Source of the DNA: Dichotomocladium elegans
Taxonomy: Eukaryota; Mucoromycota; Mucoromycetes; Mucorales; Lichtheimiaceae
NCBI GenBank assembly: GCA_025716815.1
Contig: JAIXMN010000012.1
Span: 62,001 to 126,000, forward strand
Length of the DNA stretch: 64,000 bases
Reading direction: 5' to 3'
A program made the translations under genes and the position numbers. The notes beneath the pieces are model-generated. The model did no database searches, was not told where the DNA came from, and saw only the letters and a program-made list of their open reading frames with translations. Every line of letters starts with the position of its first letter. The stretch's first letter is position 1. Positions 37,553-48,583 of the stretch are shown here, one piece after another.

Positions 37553-39954
37553 GAAAAAGGATAGACGTTGGGAGAGAGAGAACGAAACGGAAAGGCCGGG
37601 GAAAGAAAACAGTAAAAAAAAGGAGAGATTAAACTAATTTTTTTCACCGCTCATCAAGGACCTTCTCCCCCATCCACCATCCGCCCAGCGAAAAACCCAG
37701 CCAACAATGTGGAGGCGGAGCATCTTTTTGTTTCGTTCCCTTCCATCTTCTTATCCTTCTCCTCAACTACTCTGGCGGTCTTGTGCCTTATGATGAGTGA
37801 TGATTGTGAATTTAATCTTCCTGTTTTGATGAATTTGCCCTTGTTTGTTCAGTTCGTACGTCGCCAGCACTGTCAAGTTTGAAGGTCAGTTATTGTACTA
37901 CGAATGAAACATGTGTGCGCAGTTTGTCGATGACTATTACCAAATCCGGTATTGCCAGAAAGTACTGTGTCAATCCAATAAAATTAGTGTCGCTAGTCCA
38001 AATAAAAAGTGTCACTTGCTCAGGATCCGTGTCGGAAGGCTTGGCTGAACTCGCCCTGCGCCGCAGCAAAATTCGGGGTTCTTCCTGCTTTTGGCTCACA
38101 GAACTTGGAGGAGTTCCATTTATTTGGGCAAGTGGAAGACACCTGACTCCAATCAGATACTCTCCAAGGCAAAGTCGCCTTGATGCACCAATTTTATGAA
38201 CCCTGCCCACACACGAAAATTCCCGGTGAGCTTTACGTCCTTGCAAGCATAGTCTTTCTATAGTCGTGACTACTAATAATTTTACATCGAGACTAGGAGC
38301 AAAGCTAAGCAATCAAGAAGCTATAGAAAAAAACGTCTAACAAAGACGAACAACATGTAGACGAGATAAACGAAATGACAAGATTAGTATGCCATGTTAA
38401 TAAATTTTCCAAGAAAGTCTTTCATGATCGCACCCGCTGTACGAAATCGGTGTTTAGACATAGTTTTCCGATTTTATAATGCCTTTTCCTACAAGGATGA
38501 TCGACACTTTATGGGACGTGGTAAGCGACTGTAAGAGCAATATGTGAATATGAGTATTCTGAAGACACCTAGCAGCTGCTACCTAGAAGCAACAAAACAG
38601 GCAAACTCGTATTTTTTCTTCCAAAAGGATTAATATATATATACCATGTTGAAACTAACTGGTCATGAACGTTTGTAAAAAGAATGAGATCATTGACTTT
38701 ACTCTGAAATACACGACAATTGCATGATAGTTCCGCATATTTGTTGCACAAAACCTTTGTACTTTTGTTGCATTTGGTAGTAAAATATTTCTCACGGCGC
38801 ATTCGGAATCGTTCTATACAGGATATACGGTCCTGATACTGGAGTTGAGAAATGTGAATAGATGAAGGATGAACAGGACCCTGTACGCGGTCTGGCGTCA
38901 ACGTCGCTATATATGCTGCTAACAGCCACGGTGGGGTCACTGTTCTTCCGTGGGGAGGTTTCAACAGAGATCTATGAAAATCAGGTTTCCGCTTATTGCC
39001 CTGAGGACTGGGTCGAAAATTATGTCTATCGTTATGAAATCCAAGCAATGACATCAGTTTTTCCGATTTTCCATTGCATAAGTCACCACTTACCGCGTAT
39101 GTTGTGCAGATTGTTCTGCGGTTCAGGAGCCCTAACAATGGCGAATCGATTTCAGATTATAAACACATTTTTTCATTTTTACATTTGGGACCACCGATGT
39201 CTAGATACGTAAATCGCGTTATGCATCGGTGACGCAAAAGCGCAAACCATCCGGAGTAGTGGCTTCCTTCTATTGAAGGTATCCTATATCTCATATTGAG
39301 TTACATAGCGCATTTGTAAGATGGTAAACTGGAGTTTATTTTCTACCACAACCTCTGCCTTGTTTGCAAACAGGTTGGATAACGACTGTCAATACGCTCT
39401 TTTCAAAAGACCTGCAACAACAACAACGATATGCGGGTCCCATAACGTTTGGCTTCTCAAGATCTGTCGTTAAATAATATTTGTACATAGAATGAAGGGG
39501 ATTAGTCGTGGCAGACCTATAGCACGGCAGCGACAAAGGTTGAAGTACAGAGGCATTCAACAGGGTGACACCAAGGCAACCTGGAAAACAGGTGCTTTAT
39601 AACACCAGACTTGGCAAGGCCTGCGGAGAGAGAGAGAAGCTTCTATTCTACTTTTGTTCACTCATCTTGAAGAAGCATAAATATACTTTCGAATTCTTTG
39701 AGCATACTGTAAAATCTGTCATATCTTCGTTGTCGTCGCTTTCTGTTTCATAGAGCATCTCCCACGTTAGTTCATTCAACTCGTTTGTCAGTCTATCAGC
39801 TTCAGAGAGCCTTCACACGTGTGTCTGTCGAGAGGAAGCCACAAGATAACGACTGCAACAAAACACGAGACCCTGGCAGTGGTATTTGTAACCTTTGAAT
39901 GCAGACCGAATCCTAATGCTCGGGAAGCGTAGCTAGGGTTCTGCGTGAGATGTG
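37553..39954. other. Intergenic, repeat-derived, no gene seen
   Basis: 2.4 kb of AT-rich sequence. The first 250 bases are the permease promoter and leader (pyrimidine-rich on the minus strand). Open frames at 37,890-38,312 and 38,569-39,138 (minus, 140 and 189 codons) have no recognisable domain. Confidence 0.5.
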
Positions 39955-41397
39955 TTACATCGAATTTATTTTATCGGGAAAATGATGCATGAAAAAATAG
40001 GGTTTTCCGCCTGGGAACTTGTCGCGTGAGAGGAGATCAATAATGTGAAAGGTCACAGTAATCGGGATATTGGCGGCGAGAACACGGACAGACGCGGTAC
40101 CTAAGGAAAAGGCGGCCTTACCATCCGCAGTTGTGAATGAGACGGAAGTGGTTTCGTCGAAAGTGAGGCCGAGAGTCTTGGCGAGACTGTGCGACATGGC
40201 CGAGATGCTAGCACCAGTGTCGACAAGTGCCTGGATCGTTTGGTGGTTAATCACACAAGAGACACGTGGACCGGTGTAGGAGACGCCAGGAGCCGTGAGC
40301 TTCGTGAGAGCAGAGAGCAGGTGAGAAGGTGCAGGCGGATACTGCGAGGAAGGCGGCACGGAAGGAGGTGGTACAGCTGGAGATTCGGTGGTGATGGCAG
40401 CGACTTGATGTTGCGTCGGGCAACGTTTCGAAAGATGACCGGTCTTGTTGCAATGGCCACAGATTGGCTCACCGTGCGCGGACCATTGGCGCATAGGGGT
40501 CGAACGGTCTGGGGTTCTTTGCATTTGGGCCAATCAGTTGACGCTGGTGGTTGCTGCGATTGTTGTTGCGCCCGTTGCTGCTGGTGTTTCGGCTGTTGGT
40601 GAAGCCGCGGTTGCGATTGTTGTTGGTGCGAGATCGCATCGATTTCCATGGGTTCGTATCTGGCGGCGGCTGGAGTATTGGCCTGATATTGAAATGTAGT
40701 GGCGGCTGGTGGCTGCTCAGGCCGGCGAGACAGACGATCTTTGTGGAAGACAGCGCGATCGTAAACGTCTTCCCACAAAATGAGACCAAAAAGAAGTGGA
40801 ACGACAAGTTGACGCAAGGCTGGATTGAGGTTAGCAACAAACATGTCGAGCAGTCGAGAATCAGAGGGAACATGACCCGGAGGAAATGAGTGTACCAAGG
40901 TTTCGAACTTGACGCGAAAGAGTCGGATGGGCATGTTGTCTTGATGAAGAGCCTGTAGTTCGGCGCGGACCTGTGCGGCTTCGGCAGCGGGGTCGACACC
41001 ATAGGTAGCTAAGGATGGCGGCCAGGGAGTCGAAGTCATGTGCAGTAGATGGGTAGAAGAGCCAATCCGCAATGTTTTGCGGAAGATAGTATGCGAGATA
41101 ACGTCCATTGCCAGCGCTGTTCATGCCAATGTCATTGCACGCAGATTCATACTTGTTGAGCCATCGATTGATGCTCATGGGACCAGGTTGGGACTTTGGA
41201 ACCGGAAGATTCTTTGCTTCGGCCGAGAAATACAAATGTAAGAGAGCTTCTTCCGAGGTGGCGGGTGCTCGAACACCAGGTTCGGCAGAGGCGGCAGTGA
41301 TAGGTGCGGCAGGTGCGGGGGCAGGAATCAGAGTAGGTGGAGCATACCTGGAGGCAGCAGAACCATACGGCCCGGAGGCGTTGAGTGGATCGTTCAT
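39955..41397 (-). mobile_element. Degenerate LTR retrotransposon, gag and protease only
   Basis: Minus-strand relic of a Ty3/Gypsy-like element. Three frames in succession encode a gag-like start with INRWLNKYESACNDIG and FVANLNPALRQLVV (capsid), a Gln-rich linker, a CCHC zinc knuckle (CGHCNKTGHLSKRC) and a retropepsin with the active-site VDTGASISAMS. Frame breaks lie near 41,010 and 40,510. The reading frame stops at 39,955 just after the protease. No reverse transcriptase, RNase H or integrase sequence follows, so the element is truncated and dead. Confidence 0.85.
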
Positions 41398-41434
41398 GAT
41401 AGATACTTGATAGTCGAGAGAGTGCGGGGAAACG

Positions 41435-41452
41435 AGATCAGCTTCTCCACCA
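41435..41452 (-). other. Candidate primer-binding site
   Basis: Immediately inside the proposed LTR, the minus strand reads TGGTGGAGAAGCTGATC, the complement of a tRNA 3' end ...GCTTCTCCACCA. The position between LTR and gag is right for a PBS; the tRNA identity is not known. Confidence 0.45.
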
Positions 41453-41812
41453 TGTAAGAAGCGAGGGTGATCGGAGTATGAACAGAGCCTGGATGGAAGG
41501 ATACCGTGAGATGACGACTACGCGGGAGAGTCGGTCAGAATAGAGAAGAGAGGGTGATCTCTATGATGGGAATAAGATGTCGTTATATCGTTTATTTCGA
41601 TGGTTATTTATACTAGTTAAGATATTCTGAATAATACATATGATGGTGCAGAGTGCTTAGCAATTGCTTGGAAGTGGCGAAGTAACTTATGCGGTAAGCT
41701 ATTGCTGAACAGTGGCTGAGGTGAGACGGAGTGAGAACTGAGCGGAGCTAATCAGTGGACACGACAAACTGGAGATTCGGGTTCTAAACAGGAAACGAAT
41801 CGGATCCGTCAC
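41453..41812 (-). repeat. Proposed 5' LTR of the gag-protease relic
   Basis: A 360-base segment that on the minus strand starts TGTGACGGATCC and ends CTTACA, giving the TGT...ACA ends usual for LTRs. It contains a TATAAATA box (41,605-41,612) and directly abuts the candidate PBS. No second copy was seen downstream of the protease, so borders rest on these signals only. Confidence 0.5.
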
Positions 41813-43444
41813 AGTTTTTTTTCCTGCAACCGAAGAGCTGAAGCTTAGAATATCAACATGGCATCGCAAATCTTCAAAGAGACAGGCAGGGTGGAGCAAT
41901 GAATAGAGAATTACTTGAGGACATAGCAGCTGCAAATATGTAGCGCATAGTCGTTTTGCTTGAGTAAAAATCATGGTTAATGTTGCCTATATATTATAAT
42001 GAACCCATTATCGATTCTCTTTTGCTTCCGGTCTTATACAACATGGCCTATTTATTTCAGATCCCAGTCAAGAATACACGAACTAGCATGATAATGCGTA
42101 TTCATTGATTCTCATTTGTCCCGGTTCTCTCACGGATCATCGGGTCGGTTCTTGGGTGATGTGGTGGTTAGAGAGTTAGTTGCAGGTATTAAAACTGTAG
42201 GGGCAAAAACGAGTCTTTGAGACGGCATCCTCTTTATTGAATAAAAAACAACTCTCTTTTTATATGATTTCAGACCAGGGTGGTAGCGGCGATACAAGCG
42301 GTACTGTAGTCATCGAGCATTGTCCTCCAATCATCACCATTTAGCGGGCTCCGTAACGTTGGGAATTGGAAGATGGTCGAGGCATGCTGTAGGAGAGGTG
42401 GATAAGTCGTAACCCAGCTCAGTGCTGTCTGTAGAAACGCAGTGCCATGAACAAAATGGCTATGGCAGGTGGAACTGAACTGTGCGGATCATTAAGCGTA
42501 GCTGAATACTGGGGGTGATCCCATCACCCCTATTCTTTGATTTGAGGCTCCCTGTTTATCACTGCGCAACATGCGACAAAAAAAATCGCACATCGTTCCC
42601 CCGGTCTCTTTGCCCATTCCCCAAGACTGATCCTCCTTTGATCACCATACACGGACATTTCCTGTATTTGGACATCGATAATCTGTGATACATATGATAA
42701 TGATGTATGTTTTGTGGAGAGGAGGATACCATGGGTGGTCTTACAATTGAGCCGAAATCAAACATGGCAGGATGACCTATATGTATAGAATGGGTTGATA
42801 CATATTCACTAACGAACTCTTTTTCATACGCTCTAGCATATCTCCTCCAGAGGTAACCAGTGTACATCATTAACTGTAGCAGACAAGGGCGAATCATGGA
42901 GGGACAGGGGGAAATCACTAGAACAAATTCCAACCGAAAAAGTCGAAAGACCTAAAGTTGTAAGAATCCGAGAAACAGCCATGCTGGCTCCTAAAACACC
43001 GGCTGCATATAAACTTTACGCATTCACATAAGTGTGATGGGTTCTATCGAGAAATCGATATAAAATTGGCTATATATTGCGCGTGCACGTGCTGTAATGC
43101 AAATGGAAGCTGGAAGAGATTATGCGATGGTAATGTTTTATTGGGAAGCACTCTCGCTGTGTACTGTAGGTTATACCTTTGTCCTCTGCCTCTCCCTGGA
43201 AAGGAAATAAAACACTTTGTGCAACCCACCAAACCGGCAAGTGATGATACACTAGGTATTCGCGTCGTGCAAATCATGAAGGTTCGTATCAACTCAGGTA
43301 ATTATAAAAAGGGCAGTTCCTTTGCAAGGTACTTTCTGTTATATGTGTTTAGTCGGCTTCTTGCAAGCACTTAACAAACAACTCCTCAAAGTAGGGAAGA
43401 AACAAGGACAGCCTCAACGCCACGCCAATTTACACCACACGCTT
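41813..43444. other. Intergenic, no gene seen
   Basis: AT-rich spacer. A small perfect hairpin, TGCGA-CAAAAAAAA-TCGCA-like, at about 42,568-42,590 resembles the TATGCGACA motif seen at the two possible transposon ends. The last 100 bases may be the methyltransferase promoter. Confidence 0.45.
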
Positions 43445-44826
43445 ATGATGATCGACACCGATTCTTCGCCAATGACCGGCAGCGCTTCTGACGGCACCCA
43501 GCTATGTCAGGACAGCGAGCAGCACCGATACGAAGGTGGCCGACGGTATCATAATAATGAAAATGTCGCTTACCTTCTTCCAGATGACGTGGAAGGTTAG
43601 TCAAGTCGAATCGAACCGAATCGAATTGCGCTGTCGCTAATGGAAATACCCACCCGCAAATTCAATAAAAACGACGCGTATATAGAGGATGATCGTCTCC
43701 ATGCGCAACACTGGGGAATCAAGCTCGCTTTTGGTTCCAACTTTGATGCTCCTGTTCAAAACGATCTCGAGGAGGGGACCAACGTTCTAGACTCAGGATG
43801 TGGTTCGTAGCGTATTGTCTGTGGCCTTCAATGTGCTGAACTGTTACAAAAGCGTGAGAGACTTACAGTAATCCCGGGTGGGTGGTTGCAGGTCCGGCGA
43901 CATGGACGCTTGAGCTAGCAAGCGCTTATCAAAACTCCAAGTTTTATGGCATCGATATCTCGGCCAGATTCCCAGACCAAATCAAACCAGGGAATTGCGA
44001 GTTTATGGTGCATAACATTCTTGACGAGCTTCCGTTCGAAAAAGACTACTTTGGTTATATTCATCAGCGGTTACTCATAGCAGGCATCAAGTCGGTCGAC
44101 TGGCCAAAGGTAAACGAGCATCATCAGAAGTTTCGATAGCGATAAGTGACTCAATTTACCTTTTCGCACAGCTACTCAGCAACTTTAGGCTGGTGCTGAA
44201 GCCTGGAGGATGGATTGAGCTTACTGAGGTAACAACGATGACAGCTATTGCAGTAGTCGAGCATCTTGCTCACGGATGGGTAATCTTTTAGTTATCATAT
44301 TATACGACGCAAAACGCAGGTCCTGCCGCTCAACTTGGGAACGATTTGAGTGAGTTAGTCGGTCATTGTCGCTTAGGTGGTCAAGGAAAAAAAGGGTTTA
44401 ACAACAAAGTGTATAAGGCATTAAGGTTCTATTGGGAACCGGTTTGGATCCAGACCTTGGGTCCAATCTTCACAAGTTGCTTTCGAGTGCCGGGTTTACC
44501 AACATCCAGAAGCGGTCAATCGATATCCCTGTGAATCATGGTGGAAAGGTGGGGGAGCTTTTTTGGTATGTAATATATATAATTGCAGAGGACCAAGACG
44601 TTTACTCACAATTAGACATTGGTCGGCTGGATATCGTGCGTGATATAGGCAAGACTTTAAGGAGGGACTCCATGCTGCTCGCCCCTTATTTGTCAAAATG
44701 TGCCCAAAGTTTCAAGAGCCAGGCGCTTTTGAGAAATACATCGAAGACTACGCAGAAGAGGCTAAGGCCAACAAATACACGGTTCAATGGACACGCGTTA
44801 TTGCTCAGAAGCCAAGTGACCTCTGA
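43445..44826 (+). CDS. SAM-dependent methyltransferase (Methyltransf_25-like, fungal expanded family)
   Basis: Exons 43445-43595, 43686-43802, 43892-44109, 44172-44228, 44292-44357, 44426-44565 and 44649-44826 give 308 residues. Rossmann-fold motifs: GRRYHNNENVAYLLP with DRLHAQHWGIKLAF; motif I NVLDSGCGPATWTLELA (Ser replaces the usual Val); acidic loop FYGIDIS with FPDQIKPGNCEFMVHN; DYFGYIHQRLLIAG; post-motif LKPGGWIELTE. Then GLDPDLGSNLHKLL, GGKVGELFWQDFK and YTVQWTRVIAQKPS close the protein. Homologues are abundant in Mucoromycota and of unknown substrate. The donor at 44358 (GTCGGT) is weak but gives correct phase and spacing. An upstream in-frame ATG at 43,322 exists but its sequence looks non-coding. 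Confidence 0.85.
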
Positions 44827-45622
44827 GTAGTGTCAAGAAAAAAAAAAGAGAGTATGAAGTGGCACTGTCGGAGTAACGTCTGGCATTTGTTCTATGACAT
44901 GCGAGTCATTGAATGGCGATGGACTTTTTCACAAATATAAATACAATTATCAGATATACCTACAGCATCCCCTACCCACGCTTCAGTAGATAACAGATCT
45001 CGAGATGTCAATACAATGTATATGTTGGGGCGAAAGCCTTCACAATGTGAATGCAGAGATGGCCACCCATACACACGCGTGTGCACAAGCGAATCATTAG
45101 GCAATATTAATTATTGGCGATTGTTGCGATGGAACGCATCAAATCCCGATACAGTAACAATATCATGCGATAACTGGCCAAGCGAAGTACTGTACCAATA
45201 CGTACAGAGGCCCCACGCTGAGTTGCATGTTAGTTACACTATGAAGCACATTCTGTATCGATGGTGAAACCTTATTATGTTGGTCTACCAGTATACATGG
45301 GTGCGCTTCGCTATCCATTTTCAAACTGCCCCCAATTAGAGTAGCAATGGCATCGAAAATCACATAGATAGAGCCACCTGCTCGACATTCTTCTGATCCC
45401 ATAACCTAGTATGCAGGGGCACATGAGGGCTCTTTACTTGATGGATTAAACGAAGCCTGATACTTTTTCCCTCTCTTGAGCGTGGCATCAATTGAGCAGT
45501 ATTCAAATAATAAACCTTCTTCTGGCCGATCCGCTTCTTATTTTTATTCAAATATTCCCATTTCTCTCATATTTTGCCCTTTTCTTCCACCTGTTTTATA
45601 AATGTAAGCTCACCCAACACTC
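44827..45622. other. Convergent intergenic region, no gene seen
   Basis: 796 bases between the methyltransferase and VPS27 stop codons; only short unrecognised frames. Confidence 0.55.
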
Positions 45623-48007
45623 TCATAGCTCAATTAATAGTGCATCTTCAGCAGCGGCAGTATTTGGCTGTGTGGTATGATTTTGAGGATTGTGAATTGT
45701 CATTGGTGGATAAATAGGTCCATGCTGCTGCTGCTGTGATTCCCATTGTTTTACGTTATTCTCATTATAATTGCGAGGGGCTTGATCTCCCAATGGGGTT
45801 TGCGGACCAGTAGATTGCTGATGTTGCTCAAGACTAGTATATCCCACCGCGGGCATTCGTAAGTTACAAGCGGTAGGCGTCGGCGCAGGGCATGAGGTGG
45901 GAGGGTATGAGTATGGTGCCAGTTTGTTGATTCCTATATTATCGGGGGGATGCATGTTTTGATTTTTTGGCGGTATCCCCGCCGTCTGTTGTTCGATGTA
46001 GGAAGGCTGCTGGCTTTGAGGGTGAAGCTGAGGCGGAGGCGGAGGCGGCAGAGGTTGAGATGGAGAAACTGCGCGAACAGCAGATGGCAGCATATACATT
46101 CCGTTTATCGCAGTGTTTTGATACGGGAGTGATGTCGGTGCGCCATAGTACGGTCCGGTTCTGGAAGACTGCTGGCAGGACCCTGCGATGCGTACCTCAA
46201 GTAGATGGTCATAGGTTCTTACGGCATTAATAAGCTTCTCGTGAAGATCCGCAAATTTTTCTGTGTAAATATTTTCAATAATTGCGCTTTCTCTCCCAAC
46301 CAACACCTATGATATATCTTTGTCTCCAATGCTCACTTTGCTTTTGGCTGGCTTCGTTGAGGTTATTGACCAGCTTCTGTTGCAAAGTTCCAATTTGAGT
46401 ATAGAGTTGGTTGACTTGGTCATCGTATATTGCCTTGTCCCCACTTGCACTGATCTGCGTCATAAGTGTCGCAAACAGTTCAATGTTCTCCATCTCTACT
46501 GCCGTCAATTCATCCTTGATAGGTTTCACTGCAGGTCTGTGGATATTGTAATACTCGAGCTCGGTCTTTTGCGCGTTCTCCATATCACGTAAAGATGCAG
46601 CGATGGCTGCCGCTAGGTCTACATCCTCTCCGATCTCGTCATTTGGTAATGGACCCTGGCACGTGTGTAGCTCATTAGCACCTGGTACCTTGCTTCGAAA
46701 TTTGCAGCCAATAGAGCATTTTAGATGTCGTTATGTGTACCTTCTCGTAATGAGCTTTTTGATCGGCTTTGTTGACTTCATTTGACATGGCAGATAAATG
46801 CTGGTTGCAGTACTCTGCCTCCTTTTTGGACAGTTCGATCGCTTTCTTCATATCCTCCTCAAATCGCTTTTCTTCTTCTGACTCAGTCCTTTGTTTTAGG
46901 GGCGACTGAGCAGTTGCAGGAACGGCTGTTGTTGGTGTTCGTGTCAGAGGCGGTATCGATTGGGATGATGCGGGACCTTGTTGTTGTTGGTGCGAATGGT
47001 CCCTATCTTTCTTGGAAATGCGAGCCGTTTTCAGTTTGATATAGCAACCATAGCATACGCGGACAGTCTCATCAATGGCAAGGTGCGGGAGTGCCAGTGA
47101 TTTTGACGAGCACTCTTGGCAAAATGTACCACCGCAATTCCTGCAGTGATGCTAACTCGCGAAATGAGAATAGGACAAAGTAACTAACGATACCCATGAA
47201 AGTTGTTTTCTTTACCTTGCGGTTAGTAAAAGTGAATGGTGTTCTGCAGCGTTCACACACATCCGAATCTGTCCACTCTGGAGGCTACGCATTTTTCATG
47301 AGTATATAAAGTCTGGGAAAATAATGGGATGCACTATACGTACTGCAGCTGTTTCGAGTAGAAGCGCGTTAATATGTTCTTTCACAGGTGGGAACCGGAA
47401 ACGTTCATATTGGAGCAATTGATAGGTATCGGTTAGGTAGCTCAAGTTTGGATTATTCTTGGCAGCCAAAGCCCAGGTTTGCACCACCGACAAAATCTTG
47501 TTCTTCACATCGAGATTACAGTCGGGCTTTCTCATATTTTAATATTCATGCTAATCTGCGCCCAAGAAAACAACTCACTGCATGAAGGATACTGGAAAGC
47601 GTCTCCATAAACTCTCGACTTGCAATTTCGCGAACGAATTGATCGCCAGCGTTTTTCACGCACGTATCCGTCAACTAAAGGTGAGCCCAAGTTAACGATT
47701 TTCTTTCTTTCTCAATAGAGGTTCATACCGATAACGTTGCGAGTTGAACATTTGGATTCTTATGCTCCATCCGGCATTTGAGTGCTCTCATGGCGTCTTT
47801 TGCATTAACTTTCTTGCCTCGAATTTGATCGCTAATCATAAAATGAAGGGCAATGTCTTCCTGGTTTGCTGGCAATAGCTCGGACGTTGCATTCTCTAAA
47901 CCAAGTTGCTATTGAGCAACAATAACTTGGACGTGTTATGACGAGTGTTGCGTTTTTGTACCAATTTGCTCACGTAAGGCGCTCTGACCCCACCACAATG
48001 AAACCAT
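45623..48007 (-). CDS. VPS27: ESCRT-0 subunit Vps27/Hrs
   Basis: Recognises ubiquitinated cargo on endosomes and recruits ESCRT-I. Exons 48007-47962, 47895-47729, 47674-47579, 47526-47344, 47284-47216, 47151-46741, 46688-46337 and 46260-45623 give 653 residues. The VHS domain (about 1-150) begins [20 protein letters not shown] and includes [18 protein letters not shown]. The FYVE finger (165-230) shows [25 protein letters not shown] and VRVCYGC, the PtdIns3P-binding signature. UIM 1 (about 282-301) is [19 protein letters not shown] 2 is [16 protein letters not shown] coiled-coil segment follows, then a Pro/Gln-rich tail with PSQP (P[ST]xP-type ESCRT-I motif) ending DALLIEL, a clathrin-box-like end. 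The intron before UIM 2 could use acceptor 46689 or 46656; both keep frame. Confidence 0.93.
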
Positions 48008-48583
48008 TTTGAAAAAAAGAAAGGGAAAAGGGGAAGAGGTAGGTCTCCCTCAGTGTTTTATGGCGTACTTTTTATGGGAAAATTTAGTCCACAGGGTAGA
48101 CCATCCAGGCATTTTCTCTATTATCTCTATTTAGAAAAGGAATGGAACTTTCTCAGCATGATTGGGTTTGTTCAAGCAATGGATGTGGGTTTTCTAATCG
48201 ATTACCACTATTGCCACATCAATAGATTCGAAAGAAAAAAGAAGGAAAACTGAACATCGCTCTAGTTGTAAGAGAACTACATACCATCCCATGATACCCT
48301 ATGGCTCGGTCATACCGACATTATGTGACCTTATCACCATTCCTCTCGTTACGCAGTATACCAGATGCTCTCCGCAAGTATTCACTGGTTATGCAAAAGC
48401 TACTAAAGAATAGAGAAGATAACGACATGTACTTTCGCGCAAAAGTGAATCTCGGGTTTTCAATAAAAATATACCTTTTAGGTTTAAAGAAAAGTGTCAT
48501 CGTTATCCAAAAATTGTTATATAGTTGCATGGACATGCGTGGCGGTAGGAAGGCGGCGAAAAAAGTGTCACTTGCGATTTTTT
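48008..48583. other. Tandem intergenic region, no gene seen
   Basis: 576 bases between the VPS27 start and the ABC-class ATPase stop. Open frames here have no coding character. Confidence 0.55.

Noticed and set aside
38569..39138. 189-codon open frame on the minus strand
   Set aside because: No recognisable domain, no coding bias, no splice-compatible neighbours; lies in repeat-rich DNA.
40251..41108. Programmed ribosomal frameshift between gag and protease
   Set aside because: There are two breaks, at unusual places (within capsid and before the zinc knuckle), and pol is missing; decay explains it better.
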